DNA of 9,361 nt from Chloroflexota bacterium (GTDB taxonomy: Bacteria; Chloroflexota; Dormibacteria; Dormibacterales; Dormibacteraceae): assembly GCA_005880345.1 (NCBI GenBank), contig VBGE01000143.1:1-9361 (forward strand). Direction: 5' to 3'. Under the pieces are notes generated by a model. The model was not told where the DNA came from. It made no database searches and was given only the letters and a program-made list of their open reading frames with translations. Each line of letters starts with the position of its first letter. The stretch's first letter is position 1. Positions 1 through 7,903 of the stretch are shown one piece after another. The position numbers were made by a program, and so were the translations under genes.

Positions 1-118
1 ACTTGTCGCCGAGGAAGTAGGCGGCGGCGGCGTGGCCCATCTCGTGCACCGGGATCGCGATGAGGAGCGCGGGCACGAGCGCCAGGGCGCCGACGACGAA
101 CGCGACGAAAAGGCTCAA
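1..118 (-). CDS. M50-type site-2 metalloprotease, N-terminal fragment (runs off left edge)
   Basis: This is the first 39 or so codons of an integral membrane zinc protease, cut by the window edge. The visible protein is a hydrophobic helix (LFVAFVVGALALVPALLIAI) that leads into VHEMGHAAAAYFLGDK. The HEMGH sequence fits the HExxH zinc-binding and catalytic motif. Placement of the motif inside the first membrane segment, followed by an alanine-rich helix and FLGD, is typical of the site-2 protease/Rv2869-like M50 family, which cleaves substrates in or near the membrane. The start is uncertain. No ATG lies in frame; a TTG at 118-116 sits about 10 nt after the stop of the upstream small gene, and an in-frame GTG further upstream would overlap that gene by about 60 nt. 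The second half, with the second zinc ligand, is outside the window. It is probably the last visible member of the ArsA operon. The family call rests on the motif and hydrophobicity. Confidence 0.72.
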   Translation of the reverse strand, partial: MSLFVAFVVGALALVPALLIAIPVHEMGHAAAAYFLGDK

Positions 119-128
119 AAGCGGGACT

Positions 129-377
129 TCACTCGATGGGGATCTTGCTGTCGCGCCTGGTCGTCCGGCGGCGCGCTTTGGCCCGACGCGCACGGGTCGT
201 CTGCGGCGCCGGGGCGACCCGGTTCTCGTAGATGAGCATCAGCGCCGTGATGAGCTCGCGCTGGGCGTTGAGGAGGTGGACCTGCGCGGCGGGCGGCACC
301 ATGTCCGTAAGCACGTGGCTGACCCGCGAACCAAGCTCGTTGACCAGCTCGATGACCCGTTCGCCGTCGCGCGTCAT
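129..377 (-). CDS. Small basic-tailed protein of unknown function, coupled to arsA
   Basis: An 82-residue protein that I do not recognise. Residues 1-52 look alpha-helical and amphipathic (for example ERVIELVNELGSRVSHVL and AQRELITALMLIYENR). Residues 60-80 form an Arg/Lys-rich, probably unstructured tail (RRAKARRRTTRRDSK), which could bind nucleic acid or acidic lipid. It has no signal peptide or clear membrane segment. Its ATG shares one base with the arsA stop (TGATG, 379-375), so translation is very probably coupled to arsA, and the two products are likely needed together. The M50 protease fragment starts about 10 nt downstream. Tight coupling and typical GC-rich codon use support a real gene; function cannot be read from the sequence. 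Confidence 0.7.
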   Translation of the reverse strand: MTRDGERVIELVNELGSRVSHVLTDMVPPAAQVHLLNAQRELITALMLIYENRVAPAPQTTRARRAKARRRTTRRDSKIPIE

Positions 378-1567
378 CAGTTGCCCTTCTCCGTTTTTCC
401 AGCCGGCCGGGCGAACCGCACCCGCAGCTCTCCGCCTTCGATCGACGCGCCGGCGGTCTCCCGCCGAGCCAGCACGCGCGGCAGCGTGATCTCTCGGCGG
501 TAGTTGCCGACGGTGACGTAGAGGTCGCCGTTGTGCCGGCTCAGGTCGACCGCCGACCGGTCGACGAACGGCACTTTCAGCGACAGCACGTAGTCAGTCC
601 CTTCCTTATCTATGCGTTGGGGGTTGGAGGTCGCGAAATGCTGCGCGGGGTCCTGGTCGCCATAGACGGCCTGCGCCATGCGCGACAGCATCTGCGTTCC
701 CACCACCTCGCTGTCGAACAGCGGCACGTTGAAGATGGGGATACCCGCGAACGACTGCTCCACCTCGAGCTGGTAGCGCTGATGGATGCGCTGCCACTTC
801 TGAAAGAGCTCATCGTGCAGCTCGCCTGGGAGCAGCCTGTTCACGATGACGCCGTCGGTCACGTATCCGAACAGGCTCAGGTAGGTGTACGCGCGCTTGG
901 CCTCCTTGACGACCATCTTCTCGAGGTTCAGGACGATCCTCACGGTGGTGATCGCCGGGTCGGTCAGCACTCGGCGCATCCCGTCGAGGTCCATGAGCAG
1001 GTCTTTCAGCGACGCGTACACCTCGTCCGACGGCAGGGGCATGCCCATCATGGGCTGCAGCACCGGCCGCGCCACGCGCATCGCCCGGCGCGACCACGGA
1101 TAGATCTTGTCCAGCCACCACTTGGCGGCGTCGGGAAACGTGAGCAGCTGCAGCGTCTCGCCGGTAGGCGCGCAGTCGACGATCAAGACGTCGTGCTCGG
1201 CGCGCTGCGCGTAGTGCTTGATCCACATGAGCGAGGCCACTTCGTCCATGCCCGGCGGGTTCGCCACCTCGTCCGCGAGCACCTCATCGAAGCCCTGGGT
1301 CGAGAACACCTCGACCGCGTACTCGTGAAGCTTGGCCCAGTGCCGCTGCATCTCGTGCAGCGAGGAGACCTCGTGCGCCCACAGGTTGTCGGAGATCTTC
1401 GTCGCCTCGGAGCCGAGCTCGATGTCGAACGAGTCGCCCAGCGAGTGGGCGGGGTCGGTGCTCATGACGAGCGTCCGGTAGCCGGCTGCCGCGCAGCGCA
1501 CGGCTGTCGCCGCGGCCACCGATGTCTTGCCGACGCCTCCCTTCCCAGTGAACAGCACGACCCGCAC
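377..1567 (-). CDS. ArsA/Get3-family ATPase with C-terminal HSP20-like domain
   Basis: A 396-residue soluble P-loop ATPase of the ArsA/Get3 (SIMIBI) class. It has the deviant Walker A GKGGVGKT (residues 8-15) with the signature lysine, switch I DPAHSLGD (38-45), switch II DCAPTGET (131-138) and the adenine-loop VNRLLP (242-247). Residues about 325-386 form a beta-rich segment (LYVTVGNYRREITLP) resembling the HSP20-like domain attached to many bacterial ArsA homologues. Only two cysteines are visible (25 and 132). The cysteine cluster used by arsenite-pump ArsA and the CxxC of eukaryotic Get3 are both absent, and no arsB or arsR is nearby, so arsenite export is unlikely. The start is GTG at 1567, 9 nt after the DUF1003 stop, and the stop overlaps the next gene. 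Eukaryotic Get3 delivers tail-anchored proteins to membranes; most bacterial relatives have no established role. The nearby tail-anchored-type protein makes such a role an open possibility (inference). Confidence 0.92.
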   Translation of the reverse strand: MRVVLFTGKGGVGKTSVAAATAVRCAAAGYRTLVMSTDPAHSLGDSFDIELGSEATKISDNLWAHEVSSLHEMQRHWAKLHEYAVEVFSTQGFDEVLADEVANPPGMDEVASLMWIKHYAQRAEHDVLIVDCAPTGETLQLLTFPDAAKWWLDKIYPWSRRAMRVARPVLQPMMGMPLPSDEVYASLKDLLMDLDGMRRVLTDPAITTVRIVLNLEKMVVKEAKRAYTYLSLFGYVTDGVIVNRLLPGELHDELFQKWQRIHQRYQLEVEQSFAGIPIFNVPLFDSEVVGTQMLSRMAQAVYGDQDPAQHFATSNPQRIDKEGTDYVLSLKVPFVDRSAVDLSRHNGDLYVTVGNYRREITLPRVLARRETAGASIEGGELRVRFARPAGKTEKGN

Positions 1568-1576
1568 GGGCGAAGT

Positions 1577-2146
1577 CTACGTTCGGTTCGTGTCCCCCTG
1601 TGGCGCGGCCGGCCGACCCACCGCCGCGGCTGCCGTCTCGTCGACGTGCTGCTGGACCAGCGACTCCACGTGACGGAGAATCGTCAGCGTCATTTCGGTG
1701 TTCCGCTCGGTCAGCTCCGTGTTCTTCTGGATCGCTTTGAGAATCTGCACGTTCTGGCGGTCAGCCTTGTCCGCCTCATAGGCGGCGTGCTCGAGGGTCA
1801 GCCGGTCCTTCTGAGCCTGGCGATTTCCCGCCAGCAGCAGCACGGGCCCGGTGTATGCCGCCTGCACGCTGAACAGCAGGTTCAGAAGGATGAAGGGGAA
1901 CGGGTCCCAGCGCCTGACCAGCCCGATGATGTTGATCGTCACCCACAACGCGACCAGGACCGTCTGGATGATCAGGAAGCGCCACGAGCCAATCCCAGCC
2001 GAGGCGGCGTCCGCGATCCGCTCGCCGAGCGTCGCCTCGTCGTGATGGAGGACGTTGACCACGTGCTTGTGGCCGTCGATTCCTGCCTTGTGCCGGTGGA
2101 GGCTGTCTTTCAGAGGATGGGCGCCGTCGCCGGCGGGCTCAGCCAT
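1577..2146 (-). CDS. DUF1003 family two-helix membrane protein
   Basis: A 189-residue inner-membrane protein. A hydrophilic N-terminus with two His-rich patches (HRHK, VNVLHHDE) leads into two membrane helices, about residues 55-77 (RFLIIQTVLVALWVTINIIG) and 85-107. These are separated by the short WDPFPFILLN loop, which is the hallmark of DUF1003. Residues about 112-168 are a charged helix with coiled-coil character (AQKDRLTLEHAAYEADKADR, TELTERNTEMTLTIL), probably on the cytoplasmic side, ending in an Ala/Pro-rich tail. The family is widespread and has no firm function. The ATG at 2146 was chosen because the conserved part begins soon after; the leader before it has no strong Shine-Dalgarno sequence. 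It follows the upstream gene by 22 nt and precedes arsA by 9 nt, so the three genes are probably co-transcribed. Confidence 0.9.
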   Translation of the reverse strand: MAEPAGDGAHPLKDSLHRHKAGIDGHKHVVNVLHHDEATLGERIADAASAGIGSWRFLIIQTVLVALWVTINIIGLVRRWDPFPFILLNLLFSVQAAYTGPVLLLAGNRQAQKDRLTLEHAAYEADKADRQNVQILKAIQKNTELTERNTEMTLTILRHVESLVQQHVDETAAAAVGRPAAPQGDTNRT

Positions 2147-2168
2147 GGCGAGCCGAAACTCTATCCCA

Positions 2169-2537
2169 CTATTTGACGAACAGAGGCACCGTTACCGAGC
2201 CGATGCCGAGCAGCACCACCATCGCGGCGCCGACCACCAGGAGCCGGATGAGGTCCTTGGTGAAGTAAGGCACGCGGTCGAGCGGGATCGATGGATCGGC
2301 GGACTCCACGCTGAAGCGGCCGCCGCGGCCCTTGACGATCTGGTTGCGCGAGCCGAGCGACATCTCGACCGCGCGGACCATGGCCGAGTCGCCTCCTGCG
2401 CGCGCCTGCTGGACCGTACGGGTGGTTGCGCCGGCGCCGGCAGCCCCACCGGTCCCGGCGCTCGGGGTCAGCGGGCCCGCGGGGCGCATCGGCTGGCGGT
2501 ACTTGGCCTTGGCTCGCTTCTTGCCCTTGCGGCTCAT
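2169..2537 (-). CDS. Basic protein with a single C-terminal membrane anchor (tail-anchored topology), function unknown
   Basis: A 122-residue protein that I do not recognise. The N-terminus is strongly basic (SRKGKKRAKAKYR, residues 2-14). A low-complexity Gly/Ala/Pro/Thr linker follows (about 18-50), then a mixed segment ending in IPLDRVPYF. The only membrane helix is at the very end (about 97-120, LIRLLVVGAAMVVLLGIG), leaving a single Lys after it. No N-terminal signal is present, so it would have to be inserted after translation ends, as tail-anchored proteins are. It is the first gene after the promoter at 2712-2740. DUF1003 and the ArsA/Get3-like ATPase follow in the same direction. It is a little like SecE in size and in having one helix, but it lacks the SecE motif pattern and no nusG or rplK is nearby, so I do not call it SecE. 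The start is ATG at 2537, with no obvious Shine-Dalgarno sequence upstream. Confidence 0.75.
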   Translation of the reverse strand: MSRKGKKRAKAKYRQPMRPAGPLTPSAGTGGAAGAGATTRTVQQARAGGDSAMVRAVEMSLGSRNQIVKGRGGRFSVESADPSIPLDRVPYFTKDLIRLLVVGAAMVVLLGIGSVTVPLFVK

Positions 2538-2704
2538 CAGAAGAGCAAGTCTAGAGAGGCGTGCGGGCCAGGATCAGGACAGGCAGGCGGTTTGGGGGAG
2601 CTGTTGCTACGTCGTGGGGTGCGACTCGGGAAGGGGTCTCCACCTGCCTGTCGTTGGGCCGGGACTCAACGTGTTGAGACGTTGGCTACGATATGTTGTG
2701 TCCC
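2538..2704 (-). promoter_or_regulatory. Structured 5' leader of the ArsA-cluster transcript (possible unclassified RNA element)
   Basis: If transcription starts about 7 nt after the -10 box, the RNA begins at the GGGAC at 2704-2700, and 167 nt precede the first ATG. Several stems are visible in minus-strand order. GGGAC pairs with GTCCC at 2665-2661. Enclosed in it, CAACGT (2684-2679) pairs with ACGTTG (2672-2667). Arms 2652-2640 and 2590-2578 pair over 13 bp (GACAGGCAGG with CCTGCCTGTC, then one G-U and two G-C) around a 49-nt loop that contains a small GTCG/CGAC hairpin. No tRNA, SRP RNA, tmRNA or T-box consensus was recognised. No Shine-Dalgarno sequence precedes the ATG. It may be a cis-regulatory leader or a small RNA read through into the operon. 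Confidence 0.5.
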
Positions 2705-2711
2705 AAGCAAA

Positions 2712-2740
2712 GTTATAACCCTGAATGTAGTTGGTGTCAA
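2712..2740 (-). promoter_or_regulatory. Sigma70-type promoter of the ArsA cluster
   Basis: On the minus strand a perfect -35 box TTGACA (2740-2735) is followed by a 17-bp spacer and a -10 box TATAAC (2717-2712), which is one base off consensus. The predicted start is near 2704. The promoter lies 23 bp past the ychF-like stop, in an AT-richer island inside GC-rich DNA, and points at the tail-anchored/DUF1003/ArsA genes. It therefore separates that operon from the threonine cluster upstream. It is the strongest promoter match I see in the window. Confidence 0.85.
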
Positions 2741-2747
2741 GGGTTAT
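2715..2747. repeat. 8-bp perfect inverted repeat spanning the promoter (candidate operator)
   Basis: ATAACCCT at 2715-2722 and AGGGTTAT at 2740-2747 are exact reverse complements, 25 bp centre to centre. One arm overlaps the -10 box and the other touches the -35 box. A dimeric regulator bound here would block RNA polymerase. In read-through RNA the arms could also pair across a 17-nt loop. A regulatory role is inferred from position only. Confidence 0.5.
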
Positions 2748-2762
2748 GCAGGAATTTCTTGA

Positions 2763-3776
2763 TCAGCGGCCGATCCGGAAGAAGATCACGTCGCCGTCCT
2801 TGACCCGGTAGTCGCGCCCTTCGATCCGCAGCTTGCCCGCGGCGCGCAGCGCCTCCATCGAGCCGGCGGCCACCAGCTCGTCCACCGATGTCACCTCCGC
2901 CCGGATGAAGTGCTTCTCGAAGTCGGTGTGGATCTTGGACGCGGCGATCGGGGCCGGCGCGTCTTTCTCGCACGGCCACGCCCTCACCTCCGGTTCGCCC
3001 GCCGTGAAGTACGTGATCAGGCCGCCGGCCTCCCATACCCCTCGCGCGATGCGGCCGAGGCCCGACTCGTCCACGCCGTAACCCGCGCGCATCTCTGCCT
3101 GCTCGGCCGGCTCGAGCTCGGCCAGCTCCGCCTCCAGGCGCGCTGACAGCGCGATCGAAGGGGCGCCCTCGGCGTCGGCGAGACCCTTGACCTTGGCCGC
3201 CGGCTCTCCCCCGGCCGGCAGGAGGTCCTCCGCCGCATTGGCCACGTATACGGCGGGTTTGAGCGTGACCGGGAAGATGCCGAGCAGCATCGTGCGCTGG
3301 TCGGGCTCGAGCGCCAGCGTACGGAGCTGCTGCCCCGCGTCGAGATGCTGCTTGGCCGCGATCAGGACTTCGGTCTCGGCCTGCGCGTCCTTCTTGCCGG
3401 CCCGCGCCTCCTTGGCGACGACCTCGAGCCGCTTCTCGACTGAAGCCAGGTCGGCCAGAACCAGGTCGAGCGCGAACTCTTCAAGGTCCACGACCGGGTT
3501 GGGGTCGGGACCGAAGCACCGCGCGACCTTGAGCAGCACGTCGGCCTGGCGCGCGAAAGCGACGCGCTGGGCGCGGCTCCCCGGCGGCGAGTCTTCGACC
3601 CTGACCTGGGCCGGCGTCACCTTGGCCGGCTTGACAGCCTCGGCGAGCCGGGCCAGGCGCTCGTCGGGGACGTCGACCATGCCGACGCCGTCCGCGCCGC
3701 GGCCCGCGGTCATCGCATTGAAGAGCGTGGTCTTGCCCGCCCCGGCCGGGCCGACGATGGCGACGTTTACCGGCAC
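2763..3776 (-). CDS. YchF/OLA1-like P-loop ATPase with TGS domain, divergent
   Basis: A 337-residue protein of the Obg-related YchF family, whose typical members are about 363 residues, bind ATP rather than GTP and associate with ribosomes. Visible parts: P-loop GPAGAGKT (9-16); the base-specificity motif NAAE (180-183), matching the family NxxE; a helical hairpin inserted at about 100-160; and a C-terminal TGS domain (about 252-336) with YFTAGEPEVRAW, KIHTDFEKHFIRAEV and the ending VKDGDVIFFR, all typical. The G domain is unusual. The NFPFCTIEP switch I segment is missing, and the DIAGLVKGAS (DxxG) switch II region is replaced by EDSPPGSRAQ. This may be a lineage-specific paralogue with altered or no hydrolysis. 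The start is GTG at 3776, giving MPVNVAIVGP in line with the family. It lies 59 bp after lysC and is probably the last gene of that transcript. Confidence 0.88.
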   Translation of the reverse strand: MPVNVAIVGPAGAGKTTLFNAMTAGRGADGVGMVDVPDERLARLAEAVKPAKVTPAQVRVEDSPPGSRAQRVAFARQADVLLKVARCFGPDPNPVVDLEEFALDLVLADLASVEKRLEVVAKEARAGKKDAQAETEVLIAAKQHLDAGQQLRTLALEPDQRTMLLGIFPVTLKPAVYVANAAEDLLPAGGEPAAKVKGLADAEGAPSIALSARLEAELAELEPAEQAEMRAGYGVDESGLGRIARGVWEAGGLITYFTAGEPEVRAWPCEKDAPAPIAASKIHTDFEKHFIRAEVTSVDELVAAGSMEALRAAGKLRIEGRDYRVKDGDVIFFRIGR

Positions 3777-3788
3777 TTCTTAGAGGTG

Positions 3789-3806
3789 CGGCTGGAGGGC
3801 CAGCCG
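3789..3806. other. 7-bp hairpin before the ychF-like start
   Basis: CGGCTGG and CCAGCCG are separated by 4 nt, in the lysC/ychF gap and 12 nt before the GTG start. No T-run follows on either strand, so it is not a rho-independent terminator. It could slow translation initiation of the ychF-like gene or be chance in GC-rich DNA. Confidence 0.35.
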
Positions 3807-3835
3807 AGAGATTCGGTGTCGAGGTGGTCCGGATG

Positions 3836-5627
<1,792 letters not shown>

Positions 5628-5640
5628 GGGAGTGGCGGTC

Positions 5641-5706
5641 TCGGATAGTCCGGACGAACCGAGGTTGTGCAGCTCGGAAAGTTCGGATAGTCCGGACTAT
5701 CCGGGG
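5641..5706. repeat. 20-bp perfect palindrome with a partial direct copy, thrC-thrB gap
   Basis: CGGATAGTCCGGACTATCCG at 5684-5703 reads the same on both strands. TCGGATAGTCCGGAC occurs at 5641-5655 and again at 5683-5697, exactly 42 bp (about four helical turns) apart. Between them CCGAG (5660-5664) and CTCGG (5673-5677) can form a third small hairpin. The palindrome starts 6 bp after the thrC stop and no T-run follows, so it is a poor intrinsic terminator. It could be an operator pair, an RNA stem that tunes thrB expression or protects the 3' end of hom-thrC mRNA, or a REP-like interspersed element. Confidence 0.8.
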
Positions 5707-5709
5707 TTT

Positions 5710-6659
5710 TCATAGCTTCAAGACCTTAGCGAGTGTGCGTGCATCTCCGTCCAGCTCAATGGGCGGTTCGACGTTTTTCAGCGCCGCGTCAGGGTCTTTC
5801 AGCCCCGAGCCCGTCAGGACCACGACCGTCACAGCGTTCGTGTCGACCTTGCCGTCGCGCACCAGGCGGAAGAGAAGGGCCAGCGGCGCCGCCGAGGCAG
5901 GCTCGGCGAACAGGCCCTCGCTGTTGGCCAGCCGGATCTGGGCGGACAGGATCTCGGTGTCGGTGACGGCGGCGATCATCCCGCCCGACTCGTCGCGCGC
6001 CGAGGTGGCGCCTTCCCAGGACGCCGGGTTGCCGATGCGGATGGCCGAGGCCACGGTCCGCGGATTCGACACCGGCGCTCCATTGACGATCGGAGCTGCG
6101 CCGTCGGCCTGGGCGCCGACCATGCGCGGCAGCCGCGTGGCGCGGCCGGCGGCCTGGTACTCGCGGAAGCCTTTCCAGTAGGCGGTGATGTTGCCGGCGT
6201 TGCCGACTGGCAGGAAGAGGTAGTCAGGCGCGTCGCCCAGCTCGTCGACGACCTCGAACGCTGCCGTCTTTTGCCCCTCGATGCGGTGCGGGTTGACCGA
6301 GTTCATCAGCGCGACGGGGTAGTGGCTGGTGAGGTCGCGCACGGTCTCAAGCGCGTGGTCGAAGTTGCCTTTGAGCGCCACCACCTTGGCCCCGTACATC
6401 AGTGACTGCGACAGCTTGTTTAGAGCGATCTCGCCGGATGGCACGACGACGATCGCGCGCATACCGGTGCGTGCGGCGTAAGCGGCCATCGAGGCTGACG
6501 TGTTGCCGGTCGAGGCGCACATAAGTAGAGATGCTTGAGACCGAGCGCTCGCGCGATGTTGCGGCTCGCCACCAGCGGTGTCGAGCCCTCGTTGAGGTCG
6601 ACCTCCGGCGTGTCAGCGCCGACGGGCAGGTGGTCGCGATAGCGCGCGATGACACCCAT
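5710..6659 (-). pseudogene. thrC: Threonine synthase, frameshifted with loss of the PLP-lysine segment
   Basis: Threonine synthase turns O-phosphohomoserine into threonine with pyridoxal phosphate. The ATG at 6659 gives MGVIARYRDHLPV and LNEGSTPLV, conserved up to LGLKHLY (codon about 45). At 6520-6526 the frame shifts and the protein resumes at CASTGNTSASMAAYAA. It then continues through VVPSGEIALNKL, the phosphate-binding loop GNAGN, NPASWEGA, EPASAAPLAL and TGSGLKDPD, where the serine contacts the pyridine nitrogen, to a stop at 5710. The missing piece, about 32 codons by comparison with family members as I recall them, holds NPTGSFKDRG with the Schiff-base lysine. Adding it back gives about 350 residues, the normal length for the short ThrC class. 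As written it is inactive. The gap to hom is only 14 nt, so they share a transcript. Read error, assembly skip or true deletion are all possible. Confidence 0.9.
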
Positions 6660-6673
6660 CAGCTGCCGCCCTA

Positions 6674-7883
6674 TTAAAAGACGCGAAGGAAGGACGAGAC
6701 CGTGCGCACGGCCTCGAGCCCGGCCATGCGCTCGCGGGCCTTCTGCAGGCTGGCATCGAGCGAAGGGTGGGTCAGCACCACGAGCTCGGCCGTCTGGTCA
6801 TGCGACCACGCGTCCTTCTGTATGAAGCTCGAGATGCTGACGCCCTCCTCGGCGAACACCTGGCCGATCGCGGCCAGGACGCCCGCCTTGTCGTCGACGC
6901 GGATCCGGTAATACGCACGCGTCTTGACCTCGCCGATGGGGATGACGCCGATGCGATCGTCGAAGCTGAACGACGGACGGCTCTGCACGCCGCGGCGGAT
7001 GGAGCGGGCGAGATCGATCAGATCGCCCACGACTGCGGATGCCGTCGGCCTGCCCCCCGCGCCCTGGCCGACGAGCAGGACCTGACCGACCAGGTCGCCC
7101 TCGACAAAGACGGCGTTCTCTGCGCCCTCGACGCGAGCCAGCGGGTGGTCGAGCGAGATCATGGCCGGGTGGACGCGCGCCTCCACGCGCCCGGGGTGGC
7201 GCTGCGTGTGGGCGATGAGCTTGATCGCATAGCCGAGCTCGCGCGCGTAGCGAAAGTCGACCGGCTCGATCCCGTTGATGCCTTCGCGATAGATCTCGGC
7301 CGGCCGCACCTTGATCTCGTATGCGATCGAGGCGAGGATGGCGAGCTTGTAGGTCGCGTCGAAACCTTCGACGTCATCCGTCGGGTCGGCCTCCGCGTAG
7401 CCGGCGTCCTGCGCCTCGCGCACGGCGTCGTGCATGGAGATGCCCGCCGACGACATGCGGCATGAGCGGGATGCCACCGCCCACCGCGGCCTCGAAATAG
7501 ACGTCGACATTCCGCTCGGCGGCCTGGTCGAGAAGCTCCGGGCCATGTTTGGCCATCACAACCTTGTTGGCGGTGATGACGTGCTTGCCGGCTCTGATCG
7601 CCTGCTCGATGTAGGACCGGATCGGCTCGTCGCCGCCGGCCACCTCGATGAGCACCTCGATCGCCGGGTCATCGAGGAGATCAGAGGGCTTCGACGTGAG
7701 CAGGTCGGACGAGATCTCGATCGACCGCCGCTTGGCGGGATCGCGCACCAGCACGCGCTTGAGGCAGAGCTCGACGCCGGCGCGGCGCGATAGCTGGGGC
7801 CCCCATGACAGCATCCGCTCGGCCACCTGCGACCCGACCGTGCCGAGGCCGATGAGGCCGACATTGAGGGGACGGGAATTCAT
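6674..7883 (-). pseudogene. hom: Homoserine dehydrogenase with ACT domain, frameshifted with internal deletion
   Basis: Homoserine dehydrogenase reduces aspartate semialdehyde to homoserine. The ATG at 7883 follows a usable AGGGAG ribosome-binding site. The first 141 codons are intact: Rossmann motif GLGTVG (12-17), ITANKVVMAKHG with the conserved Lys at 107, and EAAVGGGIPLM. At 7457-7461 the frame changes, and the text resumes as RMSSAGISMHDAVREAQDAG, followed by YAEADPTDDVEGFDATYKLA with the conserved Asp and Lys residues of the catalytic domain. A C-terminal ACT domain follows (YYRIRVDDKAGVLAAIGQV), which in relatives senses threonine. About 28-30 codons are absent, including the GIVNGTTNYIL segment near the substrate site. 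With them the length would be about 430, as expected. It heads the hom-thrC-thrB-lysC cluster and diverges from the cyclodeaminase-family gene. As written the product would be truncated and inactive. Confidence 0.9.
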
Positions 7884-7903
7884 GGGCCGTTATTCTCCCT
7901 TTC
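7884..7903. promoter_or_regulatory. 20-bp divergent gap with -10 box for a possibly leaderless + transcript
   Basis: Only 20 bp separate the hom ATG from the divergent GTG. On the plus strand TATTCT (7891-7896) ends exactly 7 nt before the GTG at 7904, so RNA could start at the start codon and be leaderless; no Shine-Dalgarno sequence precedes that GTG. I see no convincing -35 box at 16-18 bp. On the minus strand the same bases supply AGGGAG as the hom ribosome-binding site, so the hom promoter must lie inside the neighbouring coding region. Confidence 0.4.

Noticed and set aside
377..1567. Arsenite-pump ATPase (arsenic resistance)
   Set aside because: Metal-site cysteines and arsB/arsR/arsD neighbours are absent, and it has one ATPase domain, not two.
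533..2176. Long open frame (about 547 codons) on the plus strand
   Set aside because: It is antisense to arsA and DUF1003, both of which show clear family motifs. The frame is rich in His/Arg/Val/Leu with no recognisable domain, as expected from the complement of GC-rich coding DNA.
2169..2537. SecE translocase subunit
   Set aside because: One helix and small size fit loosely, but the SecE sequence pattern and the usual nusG-rplK neighbours are missing.
2640..2705. CIRCE or HspR (HAIR) heat-shock operator in the CTCAAC/GTTGAG repeat
   Set aside because: The arms and spacing (6-2-6) match neither TTAGCACTC-N9-GAGTGCTAA nor CTTGAGT-N7-ACTCAAG.
2055..2762. Plus-strand open frame across the tail-anchored gene and the leader
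   Set aside because: It crosses a promoter and structured leader, is antisense to the minus-strand gene, and has no recognisable domain.
3789..3806. Rho-independent terminator between lysC and the ychF-like gene
   Set aside because: The stem is good but no T-run follows on either strand.
6517..6530. Programmed ribosomal frameshift in thrC
   Set aside because: No slippery heptamer and pseudoknot are evident, and essential codons are missing, so slipping could not restore an active enzyme.
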